A DNA stretch of 40,118 nucleotides, from assembly GCA_012960135.1 (NCBI GenBank), contig DUBW01000046.1:1-40118 (forward strand), given 5' to 3'. A model generated the notes under the pieces. That model made no database searches, was not told where the DNA came from, and was given only the letters and a program-made list of their open reading frames with translations. The position numbers and the translations under genes were made by a program. The stretch comes from Methyloprofundus sp. (GTDB lineage: Bacteria; Pseudomonadota; Gammaproteobacteria; Methylococcales; Methylomonadaceae). Shown here piece by piece: positions 25,000 through 33,470 of this stretch (the first letter of the stretch is position 1; each line of letters opens with the position of its first letter).

Positions 25000-26641
25000 A
25001 AACTTTCTCCTTAAATGGACGGACTCCAACACGTCTGAATGTGGCAAGAAATGATTCGTCTTCATGGCTGCGTTGCTGTAAATAAACTTCCAGCAAGGTT
25101 TTAACGACGGCGGTAATATCCTGTTTACTGACTGCAGGCCCCAGGCGTTCGCCTATCGCAGCATCATTTTCCGAGCTGCCGCCTAAAGTAACCTGATACC
25201 ATTCAACGCCTTTCTTATCGACACCCAGTATGCCAATATGCCCGACGCTTTGATGCGCACAGCCATTCATGCAGCCAGAGATATTGATTTTCAAGTCACC
25301 CAGATCATGCACATAGTCCATCGAATCCAGTGTTTCATTGATCTCTTTAGCGACCCCAATGGAACCGGCATTGGCTAATGAACAATAGTCCAGTCCCGGA
25401 CAGCAAATCATGTCTGTTGCCTTACCGATATTAGGTGTTGCTAGTTGCAAAGCGTCCAGTTGTTGCCATAAGCTGAATAAATCAGCTTGTGGCACATCGG
25501 CTAATACCAGATTCTGACGGTGCGTGACGCGAACCATGCCAAAGCTACATTGATCGGATAAATCTGCAATAGCATCAAGCTGACTATCAGTACAGTCGCC
25601 GGGAGGACAGTCTGGCGCTTTTAATGAAATATAAGCTGCCCGATAGCCGGCTATTTTATGGTCGACGGTATTATGTTTTATCCAGATAGCAAAATCGGCG
25701 TTACTCTTCAGCTTGTCAGCATAACTTGTATCCTGCGCCGCATTTAACTGATAGGCAGGCAGTGCAAATTGAAGCTGAATCTCTTCAATACGTGCAGCAC
25801 TTAGCTCCATCGTGTCTTTAATTAAAGCCCATTCTGCCTCAATTTGTTTTGTAATTTTAGCAAGCCCGGTTTCTCTCACCAGAATTTTAATCCGCGCCTT
25901 GTATTTATTATCTCGGCGACCATAGAGGTTATAGACTCGTAAGATTGCTTCCAGATAAGACAGTAAATGCTGCTTATGTAAAAATGGCCTGACAACCTGC
26001 CCAATCACTGGTGTACGACCCAAACCACCACCCACAAAGACTTTAAAACCCACTTCACCCTGATCATTAGTAACGAGATGCAAGCCTATATCGTGAAATT
26101 GTGTAGCCGCGCGATCTTGCGTGGAACCACTGACTGCAATCTTGAATTTACGCGGTAAATAGGCAAATTCCGGATGTAATATCGTCCATTGGCGAATAAT
26201 TTCACAATACGGCCGAGGGTCTTCCAGCTCGTCGGTGGCAACACCTGCCAATTGATCGGACGTTGTATTTCTAAGGCAATTACCACTGGTTTGAATAGCA
26301 TGCATCTGCACACTGGCGAGTTCTTCCAGAATATCAGGCACACGCTCCAGTGCCGGCCAGTTAAACTGGATATTTTGTCGAGTGGTAAAATGGCAGAAGC
26401 CCTTATCGTAATCACGGGCGATTGATGCCAGTTTCCTGACTTGTTTGCTAGACAATAAACCATACGGCCCTGCAACACGCAATAAAGGGGCATGAGTCTG
26501 CACATACAGGCCATTCATTAAGCGCAGCGCGCGGAATTTATCGTCAGGTATTTCACCCTTTAAAAAACGTTCGGTTTGATCACGAAACTGCGTGACACGT
26601 TCGTTGATCAGAGTCTGATCTTTATCGCTATATTGATACAT
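24986..26641 (-). CDS. Assimilatory sulfite (or nitrite) reductase hemoprotein
   Basis: A siroheme and [4Fe-4S] reductase of the CysI/NirA type that performs a six-electron reduction. Four cluster cysteines are present as C-x5-C (C414-C420, in CCPGLDYC counting from the chosen start) and C-x3-C (C457-C461, in SGCMNGC). Duplicated half-domains are visible: HFTTRQNIQFNW (~84-95) and VRVTHRQNLVLADV (~371-384). The family start MYQYSDKDQTL is at 26641; the frame also opens six codons earlier (26659), with no good ribosome site at either. Sulfite is the more likely substrate because of the DUF934 partner, but nitrite cannot be excluded. Divergent from nhaD. Confidence 0.9.
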   Translation of the reverse strand: MYQYSDKDQTLINERVTQFRDQTERFLKGEIPDDKFRALRLMNGLYVQTHAPLLRVAGPYGLLSSKQVRKLASIARDYDKGFCHFTTRQNIQFNWPALERVPDILEELASVQMHAIQTSGNCLRNTTSDQLAGVATDELEDPRPYCEIIRQWTILHPEFAYLPRKFKIAVSGSTQDRAATQFHDIGLHLVTNDQGEVGFKVFVGGGLGRTPVIGQVVRPFLHKQHLLSYLEAILRVYNLYGRRDNKYKARIKILVRETGLAKITKQIEAEWALIKDTMELSAARIEEIQLQFALPAYQLNAAQDTSYADKLKSNADFAIWIKHNTVDHKIAGYRAAYISLKAPDCPPGDCTDSQLDAIADLSDQCSFGMVRVTHRQNLVLADVPQADLFSLWQQLDALQLATPNIGKATDMICCPGLDYCSLANAGSIGVAKEINETLDSMDYVHDLGDLKINISGCMNGCAHQSVGHIGILGVDKKGVEWYQVTLGGSSENDAAIGERLGPAVSKQDITAVVKTLLEVYLQQRSHEDESFLATFRRVGVRPFKEKVYATH

Positions 26642-26798
26642 ATGAATGTGCTTATTCATGCGGGTTACAGAGAATTATTTATCATATACTGCCAGCGATT
26701 AAATGACAATTTAATTATAAAATGCTACTATAATTGGTTGAATTTTTACTGTATCCCAATAAGAATAATTTATAAATTAAGAGCCTAGAGGAGGTCGT

Positions 26799-28172
26799 GT
26801 GTTTCGTTTATTTTTGATTTTTGCTGCGCTGTTTTGTATGCCGCAGTTAGCAATGGCTGAAGAGCAAATTGCTAATTTAGGCCTGACTGGAACAGAGCGT
26901 GGTATTTATAGTGTACTCATTTTCATCATCGCCTATGGCTTTGTCATGGCAGAAGAATTTACCGGTTTACGCAAATCCAAGCCGGTTATTATTGCTGCTG
27001 CCGTCATCTGGGCTCATGCTGCTGTTTTAGCAGCAGAGGCTGGAGTTTCTACCGAAGCCTTACATGAAGCTTTTGAGTTTAACCTGAAAGAATATGCCGC
27101 ATTAATGCTATTCTTGCTGGTTGCCATGACTTATATCAATGCCATGGCTGAGCGCAATGTATTTGAAGCGCTACGCTCATGGATGATTAGAAAGGAATTT
27201 GGCTATAAAAAACTATTCTGGATTACCGGGATTATTACCTTCTTTTTATCTGCGGTTGCCGATAACTTGACTTCAGCCCTATTGGTTGGAGCTGTCGTAT
27301 TAGCGGTGGGTAAAGATAATGAAAAATTTGTTGCCATTGGCTTTGTAAACCTGGTAGTTGCCGCTAATGCCGGTGGTGCGTTTAGCCCATTTGGTGATAT
27401 TACTACCTTAATGGTATGGCAAGCGGGTTATGCTGAATTTTTTGATTTCTTCCAGTTATTTATTCCTTCGGTTATTAACTATATTATACCCGCGTACTTT
27501 ATGTGGCTAGCTGTGCCCGATGAGCAGCCAGCAGTTTCAAATGAAGCCGCTATTGTGTTAAAACCAGGTGCAATTCAAGTCTGTGTTTTATTCGCATTAA
27601 CAATTGTCACTGCCGTTAGCTTTAAACAAGTACTACATTTGCCACCTTTTATGGGTATGATGGCCGGCCTTGGTGTATTAATGGTCTACGGCTTTAGACT
27701 CAAAACTCTCTATAGCTCTGGCGAAGGTGAAGAGCGTGAGGAATTTGATATCTTCGATAAAGTGCGCGATGCTGAGTGGGATACCTTATTCTTCTTCTTT
27801 GGCGTCGTATTTGCCGTCGGTGGTTTGGGCTATATCGGCTATCTCGAGTTAATCGCGGCGGGTATGTACGATGGACTGGGGCAAACGCCTGCCAATATCC
27901 TGGTTGGGATTATCTCTGCTATTGTTGATAATATCCCGGTGATGTTTGCAGTACTAAGCATGAACCTGGATATGGATTTATACCAATGGTTATTAGTTAC
28001 CTTAACAGCAGGTACTGGTGGCTCTATGCTATCAGTTGGCTCTGCTGCAGGTGTTGCGTTAATGGGCTCATCTAATCATAAATATACTTTTTTCAGTCAT
28101 ATCAAATGGACACCAGTCATTGCATTGGGATATTTTGCCAGTATTTTTGCGCATTATTTAATCAATAGCTAA
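26799..28172 (+). CDS. nhaD: NhaD-type Na+/H+ antiporter
   Basis: An inner-membrane antiporter of the ion-transporter superfamily, which expels Na+ in exchange for protons. It is 457 residues with an N-terminal signal-like segment (MFRLFLIFAALFCMPQLAMA) and about 11 to 12 further hydrophobic helices. Family blocks include VADNLTSALLVGAV (~150-163), NAGGAFSPFGDITTLMVWQAG (~189-209, two halves around the conserved Ser/Asp) and the C-terminal AIVDNIPVMFAVL and GTGGSMLSVGSAAGVALMG. The GTG start has a strong AGGAGG only four bases upstream. Such carriers are common in marine and haloalkaliphilic bacteria, which hints at a saline habitat. Confidence 0.92.
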   Translation: MFRLFLIFAALFCMPQLAMAEEQIANLGLTGTERGIYSVLIFIIAYGFVMAEEFTGLRKSKPVIIAAAVIWAHAAVLAAEAGVSTEALHEAFEFNLKEYAALMLFLLVAMTYINAMAERNVFEALRSWMIRKEFGYKKLFWITGIITFFLSAVADNLTSALLVGAVVLAVGKDNEKFVAIGFVNLVVAANAGGAFSPFGDITTLMVWQAGYAEFFDFFQLFIPSVINYIIPAYFMWLAVPDEQPAVSNEAAIVLKPGAIQVCVLFALTIVTAVSFKQVLHLPPFMGMMAGLGVLMVYGFRLKTLYSSGEGEEREEFDIFDKVRDAEWDTLFFFFGVVFAVGGLGYIGYLELIAAGMYDGLGQTPANILVGIISAIVDNIPVMFAVLSMNLDMDLYQWLLVTLTAGTGGSMLSVGSAAGVALMGSSNHKYTFFSHIKWTPVIALGYFASIFAHYLINS

Positions 28173-28195
28173 AAAGTTAAATAGAGTCGTAGGAT

Positions 28196-28235
28196 GCTGC
28201 TTTAGACCGCACGATAACAAGCGGACTAAAGCAGC
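28196..28235. repeat. Long hairpin repeat behind nhaD
   Basis: GCTGCTTTAG (28196-28205) pairs with CTAAAGCAGC (28226-28235); one A/A mismatch and four more pairs (CCGC/GCGG) follow inwards around a 10-nt loop. It is preceded by CGTAGGAT, resembling the GTAGG ends of the repeats at 11009 and inside 5366-5585. It is distinct from the terminator that follows. Confidence 0.6.
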
Positions 28236-28271
28236 GCCATAAGCTAATTGATTTATTAGAACCTGTTTTTT

Positions 28272-28310
28272 AAAAAAAGGGAGTAGAGTTATATTCTGCT
28301 CCCTTTTTTT
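28272..28310. terminator. Bidirectional rho-independent terminator after nhaD
   Basis: A7-GGGAG-t-AGA (28272-28287) pairs with TCT-g-CTCCC-T7 (28295-28310). The stem is followed by seven T, an ideal terminator for nhaD, and by symmetry could also work on the other strand. It separates nhaD from the AmpG-like gene. Confidence 0.9.
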
Positions 28311-28337
28311 ATTTGTAAAATAATCTAAATACTAGAT

Positions 28338-29687
28338 ATGACCCAGCACAGTTGGCAACAATCGTTTGCAGCTTATATACGCCCGCAGGTTTTGGGCATG
28401 TCTTTTCTTGGCTTTTCCGCTGGCCTGCCGTTTCTATTGGTTTTCTCAACGCTCTCCGCATGGTTACGTGATACCGGCGTCACCTTGTCAGTCATTGGTT
28501 TTTTTAGCTGGGTCGGAATCACCTATTCCATTAAAGTTATCTGGGCACCAGTCGTTGACCGTCTACCATTACCTTTTTTAACTAGGTTACTCGGCAAAAG
28601 GCGTAGCTGGATGCTACTGGCACAAGTCGGCATTGCTGCCGGACTAATGGTCTTGGCGGAACTGGATCCGCTCAGTCAAATTGAGTTAATCGCTATCACA
28701 GCTGTCGGCATCGCATTTTGCTCGGCAACACAGGATATAGTGATTGATGCCTATCGTATTGAGTCCATCGAAGCAGAATACCAGGCAGCAATGGCAGCCA
28801 TGTATGTGTTTGGCTATCGAGTGGCTCTGTTAGTGGCAGGTGCGGGCACTTTTTATATTGCCGAATATATAGGCTGGAATGCTGCCTATTCGGCTATGGC
28901 TCTGTTTATGTTTATTGGCATCGTGACTACGTTATTAAGCCGCGAACCAGAGCACCAACAGGATGATAAAAGAATTGCACAGCAACAAAAAATTGAAGGT
29001 GCACTCGGCGTGCAAACTCAAAAAGGGGTACTGCAACGATTGAGCACCTGGTTTTCTGATGCTGTAGTTAGCCCCTTTGCCGATTTCTTTGTGCGTAATG
29101 GCAGCACGGCCATCTGGATTCTGGCTTTGATTGCGCTGTATAAAATGAGCGATATCACTATGGGTGTCATGGCTAATCCATTTTATCTGGATTTAGGCTT
29201 TAGCAAAAAGGAAATCGCCGATATCAGCAAGATTTTTGGTTTTTTTATGACTATCTTTGGCGCTGCTTTAGGTGGTGTGCTGGTATTGCGCTATGGCCTT
29301 ATGAAGCCCTTATTATTAGGTGCGGTACTCGTTGCCAGCACTAATTTATTATTTGTCTTGCTAGCGCTTTTAGAACCCAATCTTAGCTTACTGGCTGTTG
29401 TAATCAGTGCGGATAACTTAAGTGGTGGAATCGCAACTGCTGTATTTATCGCGTATTTATCCAGCTTAACCAATAGTGCTTACACCGCAACCCAATACGC
29501 CTTGTTTAGCTCGCTGATGACTTTACCGGCTAAATTACTCGGTGGCTTTTCTGGTCTGATTGTTGATGGCTATGGCTATGCAATGTTTTTTTTATATGCA
29601 TCATCTGTTGGCTTGCCGGCAATCATATTGGTGCTCATATTGATTCGTTTGCAAAATACTACCAAAGCCGAAAACACAGCACTGTAG
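28338..29687 (+). CDS. ampG: AmpG-like muropeptide permease (MFS)
   Basis: A 449-residue inner-membrane transporter of the major facilitator superfamily with about 12 helices. The AmpG signature is clear: LGFSAGLPFLLVFSTLSAWLR (~23-43, abbreviated sense), WAPVVDRLPLPFLTRLLGKRRSW (~69-91) and ATQDIVIDAYRIE (~131-143); the second half carries LYKMSDITMGVMANPFYLDLGFSK and ATQYALFSSL. AmpG imports GlcNAc-anhydromuropeptides for cell-wall recycling. The substrate is inferred from family. No ribosome site is visible before the ATG. It follows the nhaD terminator, so it probably has its own promoter. Confidence 0.88.
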   Translation: MTQHSWQQSFAAYIRPQVLGMSFLGFSAGLPFLLVFSTLSAWLRDTGVTLSVIGFFSWVGITYSIKVIWAPVVDRLPLPFLTRLLGKRRSWMLLAQVGIAAGLMVLAELDPLSQIELIAITAVGIAFCSATQDIVIDAYRIESIEAEYQAAMAAMYVFGYRVALLVAGAGTFYIAEYIGWNAAYSAMALFMFIGIVTTLLSREPEHQQDDKRIAQQQKIEGALGVQTQKGVLQRLSTWFSDAVVSPFADFFVRNGSTAIWILALIALYKMSDITMGVMANPFYLDLGFSKKEIADISKIFGFFMTIFGAALGGVLVLRYGLMKPLLLGAVLVASTNLLFVLLALLEPNLSLLAVVISADNLSGGIATAVFIAYLSSLTNSAYTATQYALFSSLMTLPAKLLGGFSGLIVDGYGYAMFFLYASSVGLPAIILVLILIRLQNTTKAENTAL

Positions 29688-29706
29688 AGTGGACTATAGT
29701 CCACTC
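29687..29706. terminator. 20-bp perfect palindrome between ampG and polA
   Basis: GAGTGGACTA/TAGTCCACTC is a perfect 10+10 palindrome that begins on the last base of the ampG stop codon. It sits between two convergent genes, so it is a plausible transcription end or stem, but no T-run follows it. Confidence 0.5.
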
Positions 29707-29785
29707 ATTGTCAAAACCTAACTATTAGGTCATTTGTTTACCAACTTGAACTTGTGCTTTAAGAGAGTATCTACATTTAATTTAT

Positions 29786-32500
29786 TTAATGCGCTTCGTC
29801 CCAGTTTATCCCTACACCAATATCCACGACCAAGGGTACTGCTAATTCAGCCGCCTCACACATTGATTGACGGATAGTAGTACTATATTCTTGAACTTTG
29901 TTACCTGGGATTTCAAAGACTAGCTCATCATGCACCTGCATAATCATTTTTGCATCGACCTGTTCTTCTTGTAACCATACATCTGTCGCTATCATTGCCA
30001 GCTTGATAATGTCTGCGGCTGTTCCCTGCATGGGCGCGTTAATCGCCGTACGTTCTGCATACTGCCTTCGGGCTGCATTTTTTGAGTGAATTTCGGGTAA
30101 GTACAAGCGCCGCCCCCATAAGGTTTCAACATAGCCCTGCTGCCTGGCTAAGTCACGGGTATCATCCATATACTGCTTAACGCTTGGGTAGCGGGAAAAA
30201 TATAAATCAATATATTCCTGCGCCTGAGAACGCCCCAGACCTAGCTGCTTTGCCAGACCATAGGCTGACATGCCATAAATCAGACCAAAGTTAATCGCTT
30301 TAGCGGAACGACGTAAATCTGTGGTCACTTGCTCCAGGCTAACAGCAAACACCTCGGCAGCCGTGGCCTTGTGTATATCCTCGCCTTTGGAAAAAGCATC
30401 TAACAGTCCTTTATCCCCGGATAAGTGCGCCATAATACGCAATTCAATTTGCGAATAATCAGCCGCGACTATTTTATAACCTTCTGGCGCAATGAAAGCC
30501 TGGCGAATTCTGCGCCCTTCAGCACTGCGCACCGGTATATTTTGTAAATTAGGATGCGAAGACGATAAGCGCCCCGTAGCAGCAACTGCCTGATGATAGG
30601 AGGTGTGTACTCGACCTGTTTTTGCACTAATTTGTAGTGGCAATTTATCAGTATAAGTTGATTTCAGCTTACTCATACTGCGGTGCTTTAAAATCAGTTC
30701 CGGTAGAGGATAATCTTCTGCTAGCTCCTGTAACACTGATTCTGCGGTAGACGGCTGACCTTTCGGTGTTTTCTTTAACACCGGGAGCTTTAATTGATCA
30801 TATAGCACATTCTGAATTTGTTTTGGCGAAGCGATATTAAAACTCTGTCCAGCCAAGTCATGCGCCTGCTGTTCTATCGCCATAATATGATTGGCTAGTT
30901 CCATGCTTTGCTGTGCCAGCATATCGCTATCAATCAATACGCCGTTACGCTCCATCCGCGAAAGAACATTCAATACAGGGAGCTCAATGTTCTCATAAAG
31001 GTCAAGCAGCTCCAGATGTTCGGCTAGTTTTGGTGCTAATACGTGATGCAAAGCCAAAGTAATATCCGCATCTTCAGCAGCATACGGCGCAGCCTGCTCC
31101 AGCGGAACTTCTGCAAAGCCTATTTGCTTCACTCCTTTACCCGCAACATCTTCATAATGAATAGTGCTACGATTTAGATAGGTTTTCGCCAGGTCGTCCA
31201 TATTATGCCGGGTGAGAGTACTATTAAGCACATACGACTCCAACATAGTATCCTGTTTAATACCTTGTAAAGCTATGCCGTAGTTGGCCAAAACATTAGC
31301 GTCATACTTCATGTTTTGGCCAACTTTAGCCTGGGTAGGGTCTTCTAATAATGGCTTCAATTTCTGCAACACCCGATCTCGGGGTAACTGCTCAGGAACC
31401 CCCGGGTATTCATGCGCAAGAGGAATATAAGCTGCTTCACCTTCAGTAACAGCAAAAGATACCCCGACAATTTCAGCGACACTGTAATCCAGGCTGGTGG
31501 TTTCAGTATCAAATGCAAATAATACAGACTGCTTTAATTTGTCCAGCCAATGATCGAACTGTTCCCAGTTAACTATCATTGTATATTCTGCTGTGTCAGT
31601 TTCTGTTGGCACAGGCTGATCAGCAAGCGGCTTCACTTGCTGATCAGCTGGTTCCTGCTGTAATATTTTTGACCATGCTGAAAACCCCAAGGCTGCAACC
31701 CGCTCCTGTAAGTCCGCATTATCTACCGGACTACAGCGCAAATCTTCTATTCGGTAAGGTAACCCCAGGTCACATTTAATCGTTGTCAATTGTTTGGACA
31801 GAGGTAAATCGGCAAGGCTGGCACGCAGGTTTTCACCCACTTTACCTTTGATTTCATCTGCGCAAGCTATTAAATTTTCCAGAGTTTCATATTGTGCTAG
31901 CCATTTTGCTGCCGTTTTTGGGCCTACTTTAGGCACTCCGGGAATATTATCTGCGCTGTCGCCCATTAAGGCTAAATAGTCGATAATTTGCGCGGGAGTT
32001 ACGCCGAATTTATCGATAACCCCCTGCTCATCCATGGTGGTATTAGACATGGTATTTTCCAAGGTCACTTGGGCGCAGACCAATTGCGCCATATCTTTGT
32101 CACCTGTTGAGATAACGACCTCGAAGCCTTCTGCAACAGCAAGATTTGCCAATGCTCCTAATACATCATCCGCTTCTACCCCCGGCTCCATAATAAGCGG
32201 TAAACCCATTGACCGAATCAAATCGTGCAACGGCTCAATCTGCACTCTTAGATCATCTGGCATGGGAGGGCGGTGCGCCTTGTACTCACTATACAGTTCA
32301 TTTCTAAATGTACCGCCGGGCGCATCAAATACCACGGTAAAGTAATCCGTTTTATGATCTTTGATTAAACGGCGCAACATGTTTGCGACTCCAAAAATCG
32401 CATTCGTTGGCAAACCTTCAGCGTTACTTAGGGGAGGGACGGCATGATAGGCACGGTACAGAAAGGAGGAGCCATCAATCAGCAGGAGTTTTTTTGGCAT
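29786..32500 (-). CDS. polA: DNA polymerase I
   Basis: A 904-residue repair and Okazaki-fragment polymerase with three activities. The 5'-3' exonuclease domain (~1-290) shows DGSSFLYRAYHA and GDSADNIPGVPKVGPKTA. The 3'-5' proofreading domain (~310-500) keeps the catalytic acidic residues (AFDTETTSLD, AEDADITLAL). The polymerase domain (~520-904) has motif A VAADYSQIELR, the O-helix RRSAKAINFGLIYG and motif C MQVHDELVFE. All three activities should therefore be intact. The ATG is preceded by a modest AGT..TT region without a strong ribosome site; the small gene upstream ends 12 bp before it on the same strand. Confidence 0.97.
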   Translation of the reverse strand: MPKKLLLIDGSSFLYRAYHAVPPLSNAEGLPTNAIFGVANMLRRLIKDHKTDYFTVVFDAPGGTFRNELYSEYKAHRPPMPDDLRVQIEPLHDLIRSMGLPLIMEPGVEADDVLGALANLAVAEGFEVVISTGDKDMAQLVCAQVTLENTMSNTTMDEQGVIDKFGVTPAQIIDYLALMGDSADNIPGVPKVGPKTAAKWLAQYETLENLIACADEIKGKVGENLRASLADLPLSKQLTTIKCDLGLPYRIEDLRCSPVDNADLQERVAALGFSAWSKILQQEPADQQVKPLADQPVPTETDTAEYTMIVNWEQFDHWLDKLKQSVLFAFDTETTSLDYSVAEIVGVSFAVTEGEAAYIPLAHEYPGVPEQLPRDRVLQKLKPLLEDPTQAKVGQNMKYDANVLANYGIALQGIKQDTMLESYVLNSTLTRHNMDDLAKTYLNRSTIHYEDVAGKGVKQIGFAEVPLEQAAPYAAEDADITLALHHVLAPKLAEHLELLDLYENIELPVLNVLSRMERNGVLIDSDMLAQQSMELANHIMAIEQQAHDLAGQSFNIASPKQIQNVLYDQLKLPVLKKTPKGQPSTAESVLQELAEDYPLPELILKHRSMSKLKSTYTDKLPLQISAKTGRVHTSYHQAVAATGRLSSSHPNLQNIPVRSAEGRRIRQAFIAPEGYKIVAADYSQIELRIMAHLSGDKGLLDAFSKGEDIHKATAAEVFAVSLEQVTTDLRRSAKAINFGLIYGMSAYGLAKQLGLGRSQAQEYIDLYFSRYPSVKQYMDDTRDLARQQGYVETLWGRRLYLPEIHSKNAARRQYAERTAINAPMQGTAADIIKLAMIATDVWLQEEQVDAKMIMQVHDELVFEIPGNKVQEYSTTIRQSMCEAAELAVPLVVDIGVGINWDEAH

Positions 32501-32511
32501 AAGTCTGTTAT

Positions 32512-32649
32512 TTAAAATGTAGTCGTGTGTTCTGTTGTAGCTTCGTTTTGCTGGGCAAAATAAGAGCCACCGACGATAAACGCCATAAATAATATAAATA
32601 TAATTGAAGTGATATATCTCACCTTTTTACCCGTTTTGTACGCACTCAT
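32512..32649 (-). CDS. Small single-pass membrane protein (45 aa)
   Basis: ATG at 32647-32649 with AGGTAAAG upstream opens a 45-codon frame ending at TAA 32512-32514. It has a positively charged start (MSAYKTGKKVRY), one hydrophobic helix (ITSIIFILFMAFIVGGSYFA, ~13-32) and a short polar tail (QQNEATTEHTTTF). The layout (basic end, one helix, Thr/Glu tail) is that of a real small membrane protein. It lies 12 bp from polA, so the two may be cotranscribed, and 36 bp from the broken PepSY gene upstream. I do not recognise a family. Confidence 0.6.
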   Translation of the reverse strand: MSAYKTGKKVRYITSIIFILFMAFIVGGSYFAQQNEATTEHTTTF

Positions 32650-32684
32650 AAACTTTACCTATTGTTCACTGTCAAAAATCTAAC

Positions 32685-33242
32685 TTATGCCAGTATCGTC
32701 ATAAATAGCCACAAATCCCGCTCCATTGAAGATAATAATAAGCGTAGATATTTGCTTATTTTCCAGGCCATAATAAAACCTGTGAGAAATAAAATCATCA
32801 AACTCACGGCTAACATTGCAGCATAAACTTTAAAGGCCTGGCCGCCTTTGGCTTTATGTCATTGCACAAAAAAAAGATGCTAATTTGTCCTTTTAATCTC
32901 TAGCTTCGCTACAAAAGGGTTGCTAGTCGACTCTAATCTGACATCTAATTTAGCACCCGTCCATTCAAAATAGAAGGAGTTCCCTGCCTGCTTTATTTTT
33001 TCTACCCCAGAGGACACCTTTAAACTGCGCCTATTTAATTCCTGAACCGCTAGTGCAGACAACCATGTTTTATTATTTTGCATCGACTCTCTGAGCGGCA
33101 ACAGAATCGTTTGCGTCTCATAACCCCCTTTTATTCCCCAGGTATACAGAGCACCGGTAATCACAAATAGCATTGCAACCGGTAAAATAAAAGCCGCTAA
33201 AGCCATATGCGCCTTTACTAACAAAACACGGTCTAAAGACAT
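32685..33242 (-). pseudogene. PepSY-type membrane protein gene with two in-frame stops
   Basis: One uninterrupted reading frame runs from ATG 33242 to TAA 32685 (186 codons), except for a TAG at 32880-32882 and a TGA at 32859-32861. The first part is MSLDRVLLVKAHMALAAFIL with a membrane helix (~14-38, ending TGALYTWG) and a PepSY-like periplasmic domain. After the stops it continues HKAKGGQAFKVYAAMLAVSL and a second helix (LMILFLTGFIMAW), the usual layout of a PepSY-associated helix protein. The TAG stands two codons before the HKAKGG block where relatives usually have a Trp or similar. Two nonsense changes and no frameshift point to loss of function by point mutation. Such proteins are linked to iron/siderophore or haem reduction in the family. 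Confidence 0.75.
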
Positions 33243-33436
33243 TGTACAAACCTTTTTCCCATTCAAATATTAACATCTGATTTTATCAGTTTAGGTGCGG
33301 CACTTACTGATTTATTCTCAACTAAAGCCAGTTTATGAACAAATTTTCGATACTACCCAAGACTGGACTAGGAGACCTAAAAGAAAGCGAGCTAGACATG
33401 ACGCTATAATTAACGCCTGAAAAAACAGTCACCTCT

Positions 33437-33460
33437 TTGAACCACGAAAAACACGAAAGG
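33437..33460. repeat. Short dispersed-repeat motif
   Basis: TTGAACCACGAAAAACACGA plus AAGG contains the tandem phrase CACGAAA twice. I associate this motif with a dispersed intergenic repeat in many proteobacterial genomes, but only one copy is in the window. It sits in the spacer between the PepSY remnant and yggS. Confidence 0.4.
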
Positions 33461-33470
33461 TAAAGCAGCC

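Noticed and set aside
8412..32882. Stop-codon recoding (TGA or TAG read as an amino acid) to explain the in-frame stops
   Set aside because: Intact genes in the window end in TGA (pyrE, hemW) and TAG (ctpA, glmS, multicopper oxidase), and other lesions are frameshifts. Gene decay is simpler.
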